DNA of 64,000 nt from Owenia fusiformis (GCA_903813345.2 CAIIXF020000004.1:21881985-21945984), one strand, 5' to 3'. Shown: positions 1-11,719, numbered from the stretch's first letter. Numbers and translations are program-made. Notes: a model not told the origin generated them from the sequence alone.

Positions 1-3000
1 CAGGTGTTGAAGGCACTAGTGTACTAGGTTCAGGTGTTGAAGGAACTATTGTACTAGGTTCAGGTGTTGAAGGAATAGGTGTACTTGGTTCTTTTGTTGA
101 TGGAACAATTGTACTTGGTGCATGTGTTGAAGGAACAATTGTACTAGGTTCAGGTGTTGAAGGAACAATTGTACTTGGTGCAGGTGTTGAAGGAACTAAT
201 GTACTTGGTACAGGTGTTGAAGGCACTATTGTACTAGGTTCAGGTGTTGAGGGAACTATTGTACTTGGTTCACGTGTTGAAGGAACTATCGTACTTTGTT
301 CAGGTGTTGAAGGAACTATTGTACTAGGTTTAGCTGTTGATGGAACAATTGTACTTGGTTGGGGTGGTGTTGAAGGAACAATTGTACTAGGTTCAGGTGT
401 TGAAGGAACTATTGTACTTGGTGCAGGTGTTGAAGGCACAATTGTACTTGGTGCAGGTGTAGAAGGAACAATTGTACTTGGTTCTTTTGTTGATGGAACT
501 ATTGTACTTGGTGCAGGTGTTGAAGGTACTATTGTACTTGGTGCAGGTGTTGAAGGCACAATTGTACTTGGTGCAGGTGTAGAAGGAACAATTGTACTTG
601 GTTCTTTTGTTGATGGAACTATTGTACTTGGTACAGGTGTTGAAGGCACTATTGTACTTGGTTCAGGTGTTGAAGGAACAATTGTACTTGGTTGAGGTGG
701 TGTTGAAGGAACAATTGTACTAGGTTCAAGTGTTGAAGGCACTATTGTGCTTGCTGCAGGTGTTGAAGGCACTATTGTACTAGGTTCAGGTGTTGATGGC
801 ACTATTGTACTTGGTACAGGTGTTGGAGGAAGAATTGTACTAGGTTCAGGTGTTGATGGAACTATTGTACTTTGTGCAGGAGTTGAGGGCACTATTGTAC
901 TAGGTCCAGGTGTTGAAGGAATAATTGTACTAGGTTCAGGGGTTGAAGGAACTATTGTACTTGGTGCAGGTGTTGAAGGAACTATTGTACTTGGTGCAGG
1001 TGTTGAAGGAACAATTGTACTTGGAGCAAGTGTTGAAGGAACAATTGTACTAGGTTCTTGGGTTGAAGGAACTATTGTACTTGGTGCTGGTGTTGAAGGC
1101 ACTATTGTACTAGGTTTAGGTGTTGATGGCACTATTGAACTTGGTGTAGGTGTTGAAGGAACAATTGTACTTGGTGCAGGTGTTGAAGGCACTATAGTAC
1201 TTGGTGCAGGTGTTGAAGGAACTATTGTACTTGGTGCAGGTGTTGAAGGAACAATTGAACTTGGTGCAGGTGTTGAAGGAACAATTGTACTTGGGGCAGG
1301 TGTTGAAGGAACAATTGTACTAGATTCTGGGGTTGAAGGAACTATTGTACTTGGTGCAGGTGTTGAAGGCACTATTGTACTAGGTTTAGGTGTTGATGGC
1401 ACTATTGTACTTGGTGCAGGTGTTGAAGGCACTATTGTACTTGGTGCAGGTGTTGAAGGCACTATTGTACTTGGTGCAAGTGTTGAAGGAACTAATGTAC
1501 TAGGTTCAGGTGTTGATGGCACTATTGTACTTGGTACAGGTGTTGAAGGAACAATTGTACTTGGTTCAGGTGTTGATGGAACTATTGTACTTTGTGCAGG
1601 AGTTGAGGGCACTATTGTACTGGGCTCAGGTGTTGAAGGAATAATTGTACTAGGTTCAGGGGTTGAAGGAACTATTGTACTTGGTGCAGGTGTTGAAGGA
1701 ACAATTGTACTTGGTGAAGGTGTTGAAGGAACAATCGTACTTGGTGCAGGTGTTGAAGGAACAATTGTACTAGGTTTTGGGGTTGAAGGAACTATTGTAC
1801 TTGGTGCAGGTGTTGAAGGCACTATTGTACTTGGTACAGGTGTTGATGGCACTATTGTACTTGGTGTAGGTGTTGAAGGAACAATTGTACTTGGTGCAGG
1901 TGTTGAAGGCACTATTGTACTTGGTGCATGTGTTGAAGGCACTATTGTACTTGGTGCAAGTGTTGAAGGAACAATTGTACTTGGTGCAGGTGTTGAAGGA
2001 ACAATTGTACTTGGTGCAGGTGTTGAAGGAACAATTGTACTTGGTGCAGGTGTTGAAGGAATAATTGTACTCGGTGCAGGTGTTGATGGAACAATTGTAC
2101 TAGGTTCAGGGGTTGAAGGAACTATTGTGCTTGCTGCAAGTGTTGAAGGCACTATTGTACTTGGTACAAGTGTTGAAGGAACAATTGTACTAGGTTCAGG
2201 TGTTGAAGGAACAATTGTACTTGGTGCAGGTGTTGAAGGAACAATTGTACTTGGTGCAAGTGTTGAAGGAACAATTGTACTTGGTACAGGTGTCGAAGGA
2301 ACTATTGTACTTGGTGCAAGTGTTGAAGGAACAATTGTACTTGGTTGAGGTGGTGTTGAAGGAACAATTGTACTTGGTGCAGGTGTTGAAGGAACAATTG
2401 TACTAGATTCAGCTGTTGATGGAACAATTGTACTTGGTGCATGTGTTGAAGGAACAATTGTACTAGGTTCAGCTGTTGAAGGAACTATTGTACTTGGGGC
2501 AAGTGTTGAGGGAACAATTGTACTTGGTGCAAGTGTTGAAGGAACAATTGTACTGGGTTCAGCTGTTGAAGGAACTATTGTACTTGGTGCAAGTGTTGAA
2601 GGAACAATTGTACTTGGTTCAGGTGTTGAAGGAACAATTGTACTAGGTTCAGCTGTTGAAGGAACTATTGTACTTGGTGCAGGTGTCGAAGGCACTATTG
2701 TACTTGGTGCAGGTGTTGATGGAACTATTGTACTAGGTTCAGGGGTTGAAGGAACTACTGTACTTGGTTCAGGGGTGGAAGGAACTATTGTACTTGGTGC
2801 AGGTGTTGAAGGGACAATTGTACTTGGTGCAGGAGTTGATGGAACAATTGAACTTGGTGCAGGTGTAGAAGGAACAATTGTACTTGGTTCTTTTGTTGAT
2901 GGAACTATTGTACTTGGTGCAGGTGTTGAAGGTACTATTGTACTTGGTGCAGGTGTTGAAGGCACAATTGTACTTGGTGCAGGTGTAGAAGGAACAATTG

Positions 3001-4064
3001 TACTTGGTTCTTTTGTTGATGGAACTATTGTACTTGGTACAGGTGTTGAAGGCACTATTGTACTTGGTTCAGGTGTTGAAGGAACAATTGTACTTGGTTG
3101 AGGTGGTGTTGAAGGAACAATTGTACTAGGTACAAGTGTTGAAGGCACTATTGTGCTTGCTGCAGGTGTTGAAGGCACTATTGTACTAGGTTCAGGTGTT
3201 GATGGCACTATTGTACTTGGTACAGGTGTTGGAGGAAGAATTGTACTAGGTTCAGGTGTTGATGGAACTATTGTACTTTGTGCAGGAGTTGAGGGCACTA
3301 TTGTACTAGGTCCAGGTGTTGAAGGAATAATTGTACTAGGTTCAGGGGTTGAAGGAACTATTGTACTTGGTGCAGGTGTTGAAGGAACTATTGTACTTGG
3401 TGCAGGTGTTGAAGGAACAATTGTACTTGGTACAGGAGTTGAAGGAACAATTGTACTTGGTTCAGGGGTTGAAGGAACTATTGTACTTGGTACTGGTGTT
3501 GAAGGCACTATTGTACTTGGTCCAGGTGTTGAAGGAACTATTGTACTTGGTGCAAGTGTTGAAGGAACAATTGTACTTGGTACTGGTGTTGAAGGAACTA
3601 TTGTACTTGGTGCTGGTGTTGAAGGAACTATTGTACTTGGTGCTGGTGTTGAAGGAACTATTGTACTTGGTACAGGTGTTGAAGGCACTATTGTACTTGG
3701 TTCAGGTGTTGAAGGAACTATTGTACTTGGTACAAGTGTTGAAGGGACTATTGTTGATCCTGGTCCAGGTGTTGAAGGAACTATTGTACTTGGTGCTGGT
3801 GTTGAAGGCACTATTGTACTTGGTGCTGGTCTTGAAGGCACTATTGTACTTGGTGCTGGTGTTGAAGGAACTATTGTTGTACCTGGTCCAGGTTTTGAAG
3901 GAACTATTGTACTTGGGGCAGGTGTTGAAGGAACAATTGTACTAGATTCTGGGGTTGAAGGAACTATTGTACTTGGTGCAGGTGTTGAAGGCACTATTGT
4001 ACTTGGTGCTGGTGTTGAAGGCACTATTGTACTTGGTGCTGGTCTTGATGACAATTGTGTGCTG
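1..4064 (-). repeat. 30-bp coding minisatellite (~135 units)
   Basis: Tandem 30-bp units of the type ggtgttgaaggaacaattgt plus ten more bases fill the left 4 kb. Length changes are multiples of three and stops are absent in the minus-strand frame, which argues for selection on that frame. A block at about 460-1020 reappears at about 2866-3426 (offset 2,406 bp) with roughly one mismatch, showing recent unequal exchange or conversion inside the array. Confidence 0.95.
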
Positions 4065-4837
4065 GGCTGAGGTGACTTTGATTGGACCTTTGTACTAGGA
4101 TTACCTGGAGTTGATGATGTCTTTGAGGTTTGTTGACCTGGTGTTGTTTTTTCATAAACAGAAGTGGCATCTGTGTCAAAATTAGGTTGTCCACTGACTG
4201 GTGTTGTGAAACCTTCTCTTTTTATTGTGGCGAATGAGCTTCCCCGACTTGCTCTTGTAGGGACCACTGTACTAGGTTGTCCATTGACTGGTGTTGTGAA
4301 ACCTTCTCTTATTATTGTGGCGAATGAGCTTCCCTGACTTGCTCTTGTATTGACCACTGTAATAGGTGGTATTATTGTGGCTACTTTTGTACTAGGTGTA
4401 CCTTTTTCATATGTTGTCGAAGGATAATTTGTTGAGGGTTCCATTGTACTAGACACAATTTCATCACCTCGAATTGTTGAAGGTACCATTGTACTAGACA
4501 CAATTTCTTCACCTCTAATTGTTGAGGGTACCATTGTACTAGACACAATTTCATCACCTGTTGTTATGGGTTCCTTTGTTGTAGGCTGACCATTCGTACT
4601 TGTTTGAACTGCTGTGGAAGGCTTGATTGAGCTTGGCCATCCTGGTGTTGTAGGTGGTTTGGCACTAGTTTGACTTGCTGTTGAAGGATTGGCAGAGCTG
4701 GGCCATCCTGGTGTTGATGGTGCTAGTGTAGTAAAGGAGAACGGTGTTGTCCATGGTACCCAAGTTGTTTTTGTCTGACTTGTGATGGGTCCAATACAGA
4801 GGACCAAGATTAACACACTAGAACTGACACATTTCAT
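1..4837 (-). CDS. Secreted mucin-like Thr/Ser/Pro-repeat protein, 5' part, open at the window edge
   Basis: On the minus strand the frame that starts with ATG at 4837 stays open for at least 1,612 codons and leaves the window at base 1 without a stop. The first ~21 residues (MKCVSSSVLILVLCIGPITS) look like a signal peptide. Next comes a Thr/Ser/Pro-rich linker of ~260 residues with two copies each of a TMVPSTIRG-type and an REGFTTPVNGQP-type segment. The rest is ~135 near-identical decapeptides of the type TIVPSTPAPS, with insertions in multiples of three, so the frame never breaks. Such repeats are typical of mucins and secreted adhesive or matrix proteins and would carry dense O-glycans; no cysteine-rich domain is visible in this part. 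The start is chosen because the signal peptide follows it directly and a good splice acceptor ends just before it. The plus strand also has long open frames here (GVEGTIVLGA repeats), but they lack any leader and stop at irregular units. Family and C-terminus are unknown. Confidence 0.8.
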   Translation of the reverse strand, partial: MKCVSSSVLILVLCIGPITSQTKTTWVPWTTPFSFTTLAPSTPGWPSSANPSTASQTSAKPPTTPGWPSSIKPSTAVQTSTNGQPTTKEPITTGDEIVSSTMVPSTIRGEEIVSSTMVPSTIRGDEIVSSTMEPSTNYPSTTYEKGTPSTKVATIIPPITVVNTRASQGSSFATIIREGFTTPVNGQPSTVVPTRASRGSSFATIKREGFTTPVSGQPNFDTDATSVYEKTTPGQQTSKTSSTPGNPSTKVQSKSPQPSTQLSSRPAPSTIVPSTPAPSTIVPSTPAPSTIVPSTPESSTIVPSTPAPSTIVPSKPGPGTTIVPSTPAPSTIVPSRPAPSTIVPSTPAPSTIVPSTPGPGSTIVPSTLVPSTIVPSTPEPSTIVPSTPVPSTIVPSTPAPSTIVPSTPAPSTIVPSTPVPSTIVPSTLAPSTIVPSTPGPSTIVPSTPVPSTIVPSTPEPSTIVPSTPVPSTIVPSTPAPSTIVPSTPAPSTIVPSTPEPSTIIPSTPGPSTIVPSTPAQSTIVPSTPEPSTILPPTPVPSTIVPSTPEPSTIVPSTPAASTIVPSTLVPSTIVPSTPPQPSTIVPSTPEPSTIVPSTPVPSTIVPSTKEPSTIVPSTPAPSTIVPSTPAPSTIVPSTPAPSTIVPSTKEPSTIVPSTPAPSSIVPSTPAPSTIVPSTPAPSTIVPSTPEPSTVVPSTPEPSTIVPSTPAPSTIVPSTPAPSTIVPSTAEPSTIVPSTPEPSTIVPSTLAPSTIVPSTAEPSTIVPSTLAPSTIVPSTLAPSTIVPSTAEPSTIVPSTHAPSTIVPSTAESSTIVPSTPAPSTIVPSTPPQPSTIVPSTLAPSTIVPSTPVPSTIVPSTLAPSTIVPSTPAPSTIVPSTPEPSTIVPSTLVPSTIVPSTLAASTIVPSTPEPSTIVPSTPAPSTIIPSTPAPSTIVPSTPAPSTIVPSTPAPSTIVPSTLAPSTIVPSTHAPSTIVPSTPAPSTIVPSTPTPSTIVPSTPVPSTIVPSTPAPSTIVPSTPKPSTIVPSTPAPSTIVPSTPSPSTIVPSTPAPSTIVPSTPEPSTIIPSTPEPSTIVPSTPAQSTIVPSTPEPSTIVPSTPVPSTIVPSTPEPSTLVPSTLAPSTIVPSTPAPSTIVPSTPAPSTIVPSTPKPSTIVPSTPAPSTIVPSTPESSTIVPSTPAPSTIVPSTPAPSSIVPSTPAPSTIVPSTPAPSTIVPSTPAPSTIVPSTPTPSSIVPSTPKPSTIVPSTPAPSTIVPSTQEPSTIVPSTLAPSTIVPSTPAPSTIVPSTPAPSTIVPSTPEPSTIIPSTPGPSTIVPSTPAQSTIVPSTPEPSTILPPTPVPSTIVPSTPEPSTIVPSTPAASTIVPSTLEPSTIVPSTPPQPSTIVPSTPEPSTIVPSTPVPSTIVPSTKEPSTIVPSTPAPSTIVPSTPAPSTIVPSTPAPSTIVPSTKEPSTIVPSTPAPSTIVPSTPAPSTIVPSTPEPSTIVPSTPPQPSTIVPSTAKPSTIVPSTPEQSTIVPSTREPSTIVPSTPEPSTIVPSTPVPSTLVPSTPAPSTIVPSTPEPSTIVPSTHAPSTIVPSTKEPSTPIPSTPEPSTIVPSTPEPSTLVPSTP

Positions 4838-4851
4838 CTGAAATGAGAAAA
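4838..4851 (-). other. 3' splice acceptor directly before the mucin-like start codon
   Basis: Reading the minus strand, the bases before the ATG are ttttctcatttcag, a pyrimidine-rich tract ending in AG exactly at the start codon. It implies a 5' UTR intron, or a trans-splicing acceptor if the organism uses a spliced leader. The upstream exon was not found. Confidence 0.6.
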
Positions 4852-4951
4852 GTGTAATTAAAAAAAAATATAAATTCATCCTCAAGCCTTATTGTAAATG
4901 AAATAAATTTTTCAGGTAATGATGCAATTCAAGTGTTTAATTTCATATATA

Positions 4952-6198
4952 CGAGGGTTGTCCCAGAAGTAATGCACTATATGCTCTAACTTTCTTTAAT
5001 ATTCTTCAATTCAGCTGAAATTTTGTGTAGATAACAACTTAAGTTTTATCTATTACATCCTGAAGTTTCAGCATCCAACATTAATATTAAGTCTTTATAT
5101 GGTTGCTATAACAACATGGGGGTAGGGGTGGGCGGGGCAGGTACCAATTTTTCTAATTATGAAAAGATCTTAAGTGTTATTTTATTTATATTTCTTTCCT
5201 CTAAATGGTCAAAATGTTTGGGAAATTTATTCAGCATGATGTAAACCAAGTACGAATAATGACATTTAACACTGTGATGTCATAATACCACATTTCAATA
5301 GTCACGAATTCAAATACAGTCACGGTCAAGAAATTGCAAAAATGGCTGCAATTCTCACCTGATAACAGAAGGCCTTGCGTTTGGTGGCCTAATTCCATAC
5401 TTCACTTGGACTCACAGCCACGCAAAACAATGCTACCATGAAGAAAGTATATAAGGAGTTCTATGTAAGTTCATCTCTCTGGTTAATATATCAGAAACAA
5501 GTCAAATTCTTTACTTCAGAGAATATTTTTAATTTATTGAGACTTTCGACTAATATCCCTTAGTCTTTTTCAAAATATAACAGCATGTATACATTTAAAA
5601 ATATTCTCTGAAGTAAAGAATTTGACTTGTTTCTGATATATAAGGAGTATATACCAGATAGAACTTCAATTATGGGGTGGCAGAAGAGATGTAAAAGAGA
5701 CGATTTGACCCTGTATGACAACTCCAAACATGGGAGGCAAAAACTCCACAAGTCACAGTGGAAGAAATTGCCGAGGGAGTTTGACCTGACAGGCATCAAA
5801 AGTACATACTATGCAAAGGGCAATATTTTGAGAAAATGTGAAATGGGACACTGTGCAATATACATCCATTAAATCTAGGATGTGCTCATAGTAATTTAGT
5901 ATCTTAAAATGTATTTTTGAGCATACTTCTTATAGCTACACCAAATGGTATTTGTTGATTGATTATTTCATATTTTCAATTTTTTATTTCTTTTGACGTG
6001 ACTGTATAACCTGCCCCGCCCTACCCAAACTCACCAACTTGATTTTATTATAACATCAATATAGTTTTATCAGTCAACATGAAAGTTTGTAGAATAATCA
6101 AAATGTCTCTAAGGAACATTTACTGAAAATTTCATGGAAAAATATCAATTATTGATAAAGTTAGAGCATATAGTGCATTACTTCTGGGACAACCCTCG
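4952..6198. mobile_element. mariner/Tc1-like DNA transposon, decayed (1.25 kb)
   Basis: Inverted terminal repeats of ~42 bp beginning cgagggttgtcccagaagta are flanked on both sides by TA. Size and TA target fit Tc1/mariner. Only traces of a transposase remain: around 5627-5872 (plus) a short frame has a Trp...Leu-x-x-Asp...GlyArg pattern like the mariner helix-turn-helix region. A ~155-bp foldback is inserted in the middle. It lies just upstream of the mucin-like gene. Confidence 0.75.
5487..5642. repeat. Foldback nested in the mariner-like element
   Basis: Arms of ~45 bp (left beginning atatcagaaacaagtcaaat, right its reverse complement) surround a ~60-bp centre. It interrupts the mariner-like element, so it inserted later. 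Confidence 0.7.
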
Positions 6199-6202
6199 TA
6201 TA

Positions 6203-9200
6203 GTTTATCTGATGAACATACATATAAAAAAATATTGAATTTTTTTTTATTATTATTATTATTTTTTTTTATTGAAGTGACACCTATTGTACAAAATAGC
6301 CAGCCCAAACTGGGCTTATGAGACACATTAAACATTTAATTATTAAATATATGCGATTCTTTCTCATATTAAAAATACAGCTCAAATAGTTTGCAAATTT
6401 TTTAACAATACTCTTAGTTTTAAATATATTTATAAATGATTCAATATTTGGTGTTAAAATGAAAGTCTCTCTCCTCCATTTTGATAAATCCGTTCCAAAG
6501 GCGTAATATTTCGAGTTTGCGTGTGTAATTTTTTGGTAGTCGACCCTGTATCACCATACATCACAGGTATAGAACAAAATTCATGGACTCCCAAATAAGC
6601 CCTTATAGATTACTCAAACAATTTGTATAGTTTTATTTTTTTTATTTTGTATGTCCTTTTGCATGTGTTCAAAACCCAATCATAGGTTGATCAAAATTAA
6701 ATTTTTTACCATCTATATCAAAAGTCTTTCTGAACCGAGTACAATAGTTTTACTCAAAATATTACATATATAACATAGAATATACCTAAAATGTGATGTT
6801 AAATTACTTAAGATTACCACACTGAGCAAAATCAGGCTACTCTTGGGCAAAAGTCTTGATACTACAAAATGCTGATTATGAGCAATCTGAATACATTACA
6901 GAATTTACAAATGATCCAGTGTTCATGACAGTTGTATATTTCATAATATAAAGATGTCACTGAAAACTGTGTACTAGTACTAGCAATGCAAAAGTCCCTA
7001 CACTTGGGTCTTATAACAATGTTGCATTACTATTCGGTGTTATGTTATATTTCCTTAATTCTTACCCCTTACCTGCCCAATCACATCAATTAGTATAATG
7101 TTGAGACTAATGTGTTAATTTGATTTTCTCGTGGGTTTATCTTCTCGATATGTGTGATGTAATTTTGGTATTTATTCAAATGAATCTATCATATTTCCAT
7201 TTTATTGCAGTAATTCTGAATCATAATGCATCGACATGATATATTAATGTGGTATTGCTTATTGTTATGACATATTTCTGAATTCCTCAAATAATTTTGG
7301 GCAAAAAAGGCTTTAGCATAGTATAACATGGTTTAGGGCTTTTAGTAAAATGTATGTAGACATTCAGAGTATATATTTGCATAATTTTACAGAGCAACCT
7401 GATTTTGGTCAGTTTGTCAATTTAAAAGTTTCAGTTGAGATTGTTATATTATACTAGCTTGTTTCATTGTTACAAACATCTGCAATAGTGGATGGAACCA
7501 CCTTTTTTACTTTTTACTTTGATTTAAAAGTTATCATAATTTTGTTTGGGATGATATTATTGATATACATAATATGGAATCTTGTTATTGATTATCCAAG
7601 GGGGGGGTTGTTCAAGGAGAACGGGCAAACCCTTTTCCCTGGCCAAGTATTATCTCAAAATCATGCAGTTTTTCGCCATTTTGATCAGTTTTGCTTGGTT
7701 TTGGGCAAAAATTGTCTGATGTGAGCTTTCCCCTGGAATTTTTTAGAAAGTGAACCCCCCGGCAAGTATTTTTGTTTGAAAAATGTTATCCAATGTTGAC
7801 CAATTTTATCTGCTTTTTTCACCAACTTAATGAAAAGTTTTTTTTTCAAAACATTGGGAATCTTGAATAAAAATTAAATGTTCGGTTTACCTCATAAAAT
7901 GATGTTCCCTGGGATGAGTATATATATAGAAGTGTGTAATATGTTTAGTATGCCATCTTTCTGAAAAGCCCAAGAGTTCTGACTTCTTACACTAGAAATG
8001 ATTTGGTTTTGAGGTTATATGACAAAAATGACATCCTTATTTTAATGAATTTTGACAATCACTCATCTCTAAATTCAGTAACTTAATTTCCTGATGAGAT
8101 ACTAGGTTTTTTTCCTATTCTTTTTTATAATTTATTTCAAGATTTAGAATATAATAGAATATAATAGAATAAAATAATTAGGAGGCCCCATCGGGGGGCC
8201 TCCTATAGATTTTATTTAATTAAAAAAATTAATTACATGAAAAAAACATCCCAATTACAGTACTTTACTTTTTTCTACAAGGTAATAATATTTGAATGTT
8301 CATGTAAGATTTATTTCAACATTTCACAATTGATATCCTTTAGAACTACATGTATATGCTTTAAATCTAAATTCTAAACAAATTTAAATTTGAATAATAA
8401 ACAACAGTGATAATTCAAAAATAATTTAACATTAATAATGAATTTCTAATACTGGCAATATTTAATTAGACTAATATTATTAACAATATTTTTAGAGTAT
8501 GTTGTTATTAAATGAAGAAGTGATTAAAACTACTAATCTATGCGCATGGATGACATAGTTATAAAAAATGACAAACCTTTTACTGTCTTTATCGCTTCAT
8601 GCTCTGCGAATGATCCGCAAACTGCACCAGCGTCTCCCAAACCTGCATCTGATCTCGGATGAACTATGACAACACTTTAAACTAAATTTAAACAATTTAA
8701 TTGTCAAACTGAAAATGCTCTTACAAAAAACATTATCGCTCTTGGCTTCTGTCTCATTTTTTATAAACACAGTAGTGTGTAATGAAATTGAAAATATTCA
8801 AATTGAATTTGTCTGTAAATTGTAAATTTATGTAATACTAAGATAATTGGGATAAATGAGAACAGAGAGGAATTGAGTGAAATTTTATGTTAAGTACTAG
8901 ATTCTTTGAAGTGTATCAATTCATTATTTTGACAATACTAATGTATGTTTACTTGACAAGATCTCATTTGAATATGTAGATTTTAAAATTTGACAATATT
9001 GTTTATGTTTGAATTGTTTCTTAATGTTCACTAATTTATCAGTATGGTTTGTAAATCATTAAATTTGAATTGAGAGATTGATTTGTAATTAATACACAAA
9101 AGTTAAAAAACAGAAATCTTAATGACGATCGAGAGTCACATTAATTTATAAATCAATACATGTAACTGTTGAAATAGAGTAAAACTTGTGTAGGTACATC

Positions 9201-9322
9201 CTCCTAAGCAGGTGTCCATAATCCGTACCTCCTTCTTCCCCCTGCTATTACCAATTTGGAAGTGCCCGATTTAACTGAATTACCTGATATAATTAATCTT
9301 AAATGGTAACTGCTTATCGCAG
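6203..9322. other. AT-rich non-coding stretch
   Basis: I see no credible gene here. A degraded copy of the CAGGCCC-ended MITE lies around 7590-7765 (C-runs plus the shared tract caaaatcatgcagttttt), a perfect short hairpin at 8179-8206, and many A/T homopolymers. Confidence 0.5.
8179..8206. repeat. GC-rich perfect hairpin
   Basis: TAGGAGGCCCC and GGGGCCTCCTA are separated by a five-base loop inside very AT-rich DNA. The flanking ATAGA repeats suggest a small insertion or slippage product. No function is implied. Confidence 0.6.
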
Positions 9323-9378
9323 GGGGTAAAAAGAAAGAATATATTCTGGATTTTGAAGCCCTGTGATCGGAGGATGGT
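9323..9378 (+). CDS. Tentative exon (KNIFWILKPCDRRM)
   Basis: An acceptor (tgcttatcgcag) is followed by 56 open bases encoding a peptide containing KNIFWILKPCDRRM, then GGT followed by GTAAGT. The short Trp/Cys-containing peptide could be an N-terminal exon of the CATSPERB-like gene. It does not phase directly onto the next candidate exon at 12235, so at least one exon would be missing between them. Confidence 0.25.
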
Positions 9379-9995
9379 GTAAGTAGAAGATTTTGGATAA
9401 CATTCAAAAGTTACTTACAACTTTCTTACAGAGGTTCATTTAACATTGAGTCAATTTGTCATGTGACTTTTAAAAGTGTTCAGCTTTCTGAAGTTTTCTA
9501 TAACAAAAGTGTTCCACTTAACACATTTTACTGTAGTTAATTATTTTAACTCCTTTGTAATACTTTTCCATGATAAATGTTGTCCTTTGTGCAATGTTTG
9601 AGTGCTAATGTATACCTAATTATATCACCACTAAAAAAATGGTGAAATATTGTTATGGTCTCTATTTTTTGTGACGGCATGCTGAAATGTGTAATAACTG
9701 ATATTATTATATCACTATCTAGCTAGCGAAAGTATGATTGGTCAAAACCGGGTCACATGTCGTGGGATATCTGGCGATATTCAATGGCAATGTTAATCAG
9801 ATAAGACAACCGTGAGATATCTAGCGATATCCCACGCTCCCGGGAATTTTCAAAGAATTTGTTTTCGTTCAGTGTAAATAATTTAGTTCAGTGTAAGTCA
9901 AAATGGCAGATGAACCGAGTAGATTCAATGTATTTCAATGTTAACCTATGACTTAATAATATTAGGGATGTTTAACTAGACAGTGATATAATAAA

Positions 9996-10132
9996 ACAAA
10001 TATTTCACTCTATTTTCGGTGAATACCTGTAGCACTTTCACAAGGTGATATTCCACTTGCCCTTCGGGCTTCGTGGAATATCACTTGTGAAAGATGTACA
10101 GGTATTCACCTCAATAGAGTGAAATATTTGTT
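9996..10132. repeat. Foldback with GC-rich loop
   Basis: Long imperfect arms, left beginning aacaaatatttcactctatt and right ending with its complement, meet at a GC-rich loop containing cttgcccttcgggctt. The whole ~137 bp can fold into one hairpin. Around 9755-9840 there is a second, weaker inverted pair (gtgggatatct and agatatc..cccac). Confidence 0.7.
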
Positions 10133-10709
10133 CAGTATTAAATCTGTAAAGTTGAACCTGTCTATGTATACACACCCCAGTTTTCCATTTCTGCAAAGCA
10201 AGTACAAAATTTGCATAGGCCTATATATTTGCAGAATATTGAACTTTGATCAATTTCTTCTGGTAATTAATTTTGTGGAATAATCAGCATTTTCTCTCAT
10301 TCAACAGCTATATTTTCATTAGTTCACCCAAAATCAAATACTTCTACTCTGATAATATCAATTTAAATGGAAAGCATAATAATATGGTAATATTTATTCA
10401 TCTAATACAGCATTTACAGCAATAAAACATACAGCATGGTATGCCCTTAAGAAGAAAATGATTTAATATGCATGGAAAGGGGGTACTCTTACTTAATTCT
10501 TTAATCCTCTCATATGTGATGTGGAAAAATAAAGTAAAAACAATAACATTATATCCGCCATTCTCCCCACTCATCCACAGCAGGAAATATATGGTGAAAT
10601 GATATGAAATAAAGATGAGAGTTATTTCATTTAGCCACATTACTCAACTGTCCTCCACATTTTTCCCTCTGGTAAAAGTGAGTAAAAACAAGAGTACAGT
10701 CTTATTTTT

Positions 10710-11259
10710 TATGTCACCGCCAAAAAGTTGCGACATATTGTTACGGTCTCCGTTTATTTGACGGCAGTTGGCTGTCTGTAACAAATTCTTACAACTTCCA
10801 ATAACTTTACAAATACTGTTTAGACTGATAAGTTTTCAGAAGTTCAAATCTGACTTAAGATTTGACCTTCAATGACCTTTACAAGGTCAAAAAGGTTTTT
10901 TTTAATTTGCTTCAAATTGACCAATTTTTTTTCAAAAGCATCTACAAGTTCTCAGAAATTGATATCTGACTTTAGATGTGAGATTTGACCTTCAATGACC
11001 TTCTCAGGGTAAAAAGGTCAAAAGGTATTTTTTCACCTTGCTCGAAATTGACCAATTTTTCTTTTCAAAATCATCTAAATTGACATGACTTCTACAGTGA
11101 TCATCAATTTGGCATGTTTTATATATGTTTAACCTTTTAGCAAAATCTGGTACATAGAACCATATTACATGAGACTTGTGCTTACATTTAACTTTTGATT
11201 ACTCTAATATTGTGTGAAACTAGGTGGTGGTGACATTTTGTAATGATAACGCCTTGTTA
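10710..11259. mobile_element. Copy of the TGTCACCACC-ended dispersed repeat
   Basis: The left end resembles atgtcaccgccaaaa..gcgaca..ttgttacggtctcc and the right end ctaggtggtggtgacatttt..cgccttgtt, as in the copies at 18335, 39052, 55769 and 56699. Inside are two diverged copies of the ~150-bp gaccttcaatgacctt unit. Confidence 0.65.
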
Positions 11260-11531
11260 CTTTATTATTTCCCACCACACGTGGGAGGATCAAAGAACAA
11301 ATGTGAAAAAATAACAACATATAAAAACGTGATTTGTTCCTAATTAAGGGCAGTCATCACAGTAGCAAAATACATTACTTAACCCAAAGGTTTCATTCAA
11401 ACCTTGATAACAGGCAAAATGCACGAAAGCAAAACAGTCAAAATATTTTGAAAAAATAATATTATGCTACATGGAAACTATGAAATAACTGCAAAGTTTA
11501 CAAAACAACAGGTTAGTATTTGTGAAAACAG

Positions 11532-11719
11532 AAGGCCTGTAGCCAGGATTTGCCAAGGGGGTTCAGTTTTCAAAAATTTCCAGGGAGGTTCGTATTTGAC
11601 AATTTTGGCCCAAATATGGCTAAAATCACTTGAGAAGTGCTCAAAATGGTGAAAAACTGCATGATTTTGAAAGAAATTTTGGCCAGGGAAACACCCCCCC
11701 CCCCCTTGTTACGGGCCTG
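11532..11719 (-). mobile_element. CAGGCCC-ended MITE, 5-bp target duplication AACAG
   Basis: The ends are aaggcctgtagccagg and its near complement; AACAG flanks both sides (11527-11531 and 11720-11724). The interior matches the copies at 38425 and 47481 and contains long C-runs. Confidence 0.75.

Noticed and set aside
747-4070. Long plus-strand frames of GVEGTIVLGA repeats
   Set aside because: They are complements of the minus-strand mucin-like frame; they start at GTG inside the array and have no leader.
8179-8206. Bacterial-type terminator hairpin
   Set aside because: No neighbouring gene and no T-run in the right place; the context is eukaryotic.
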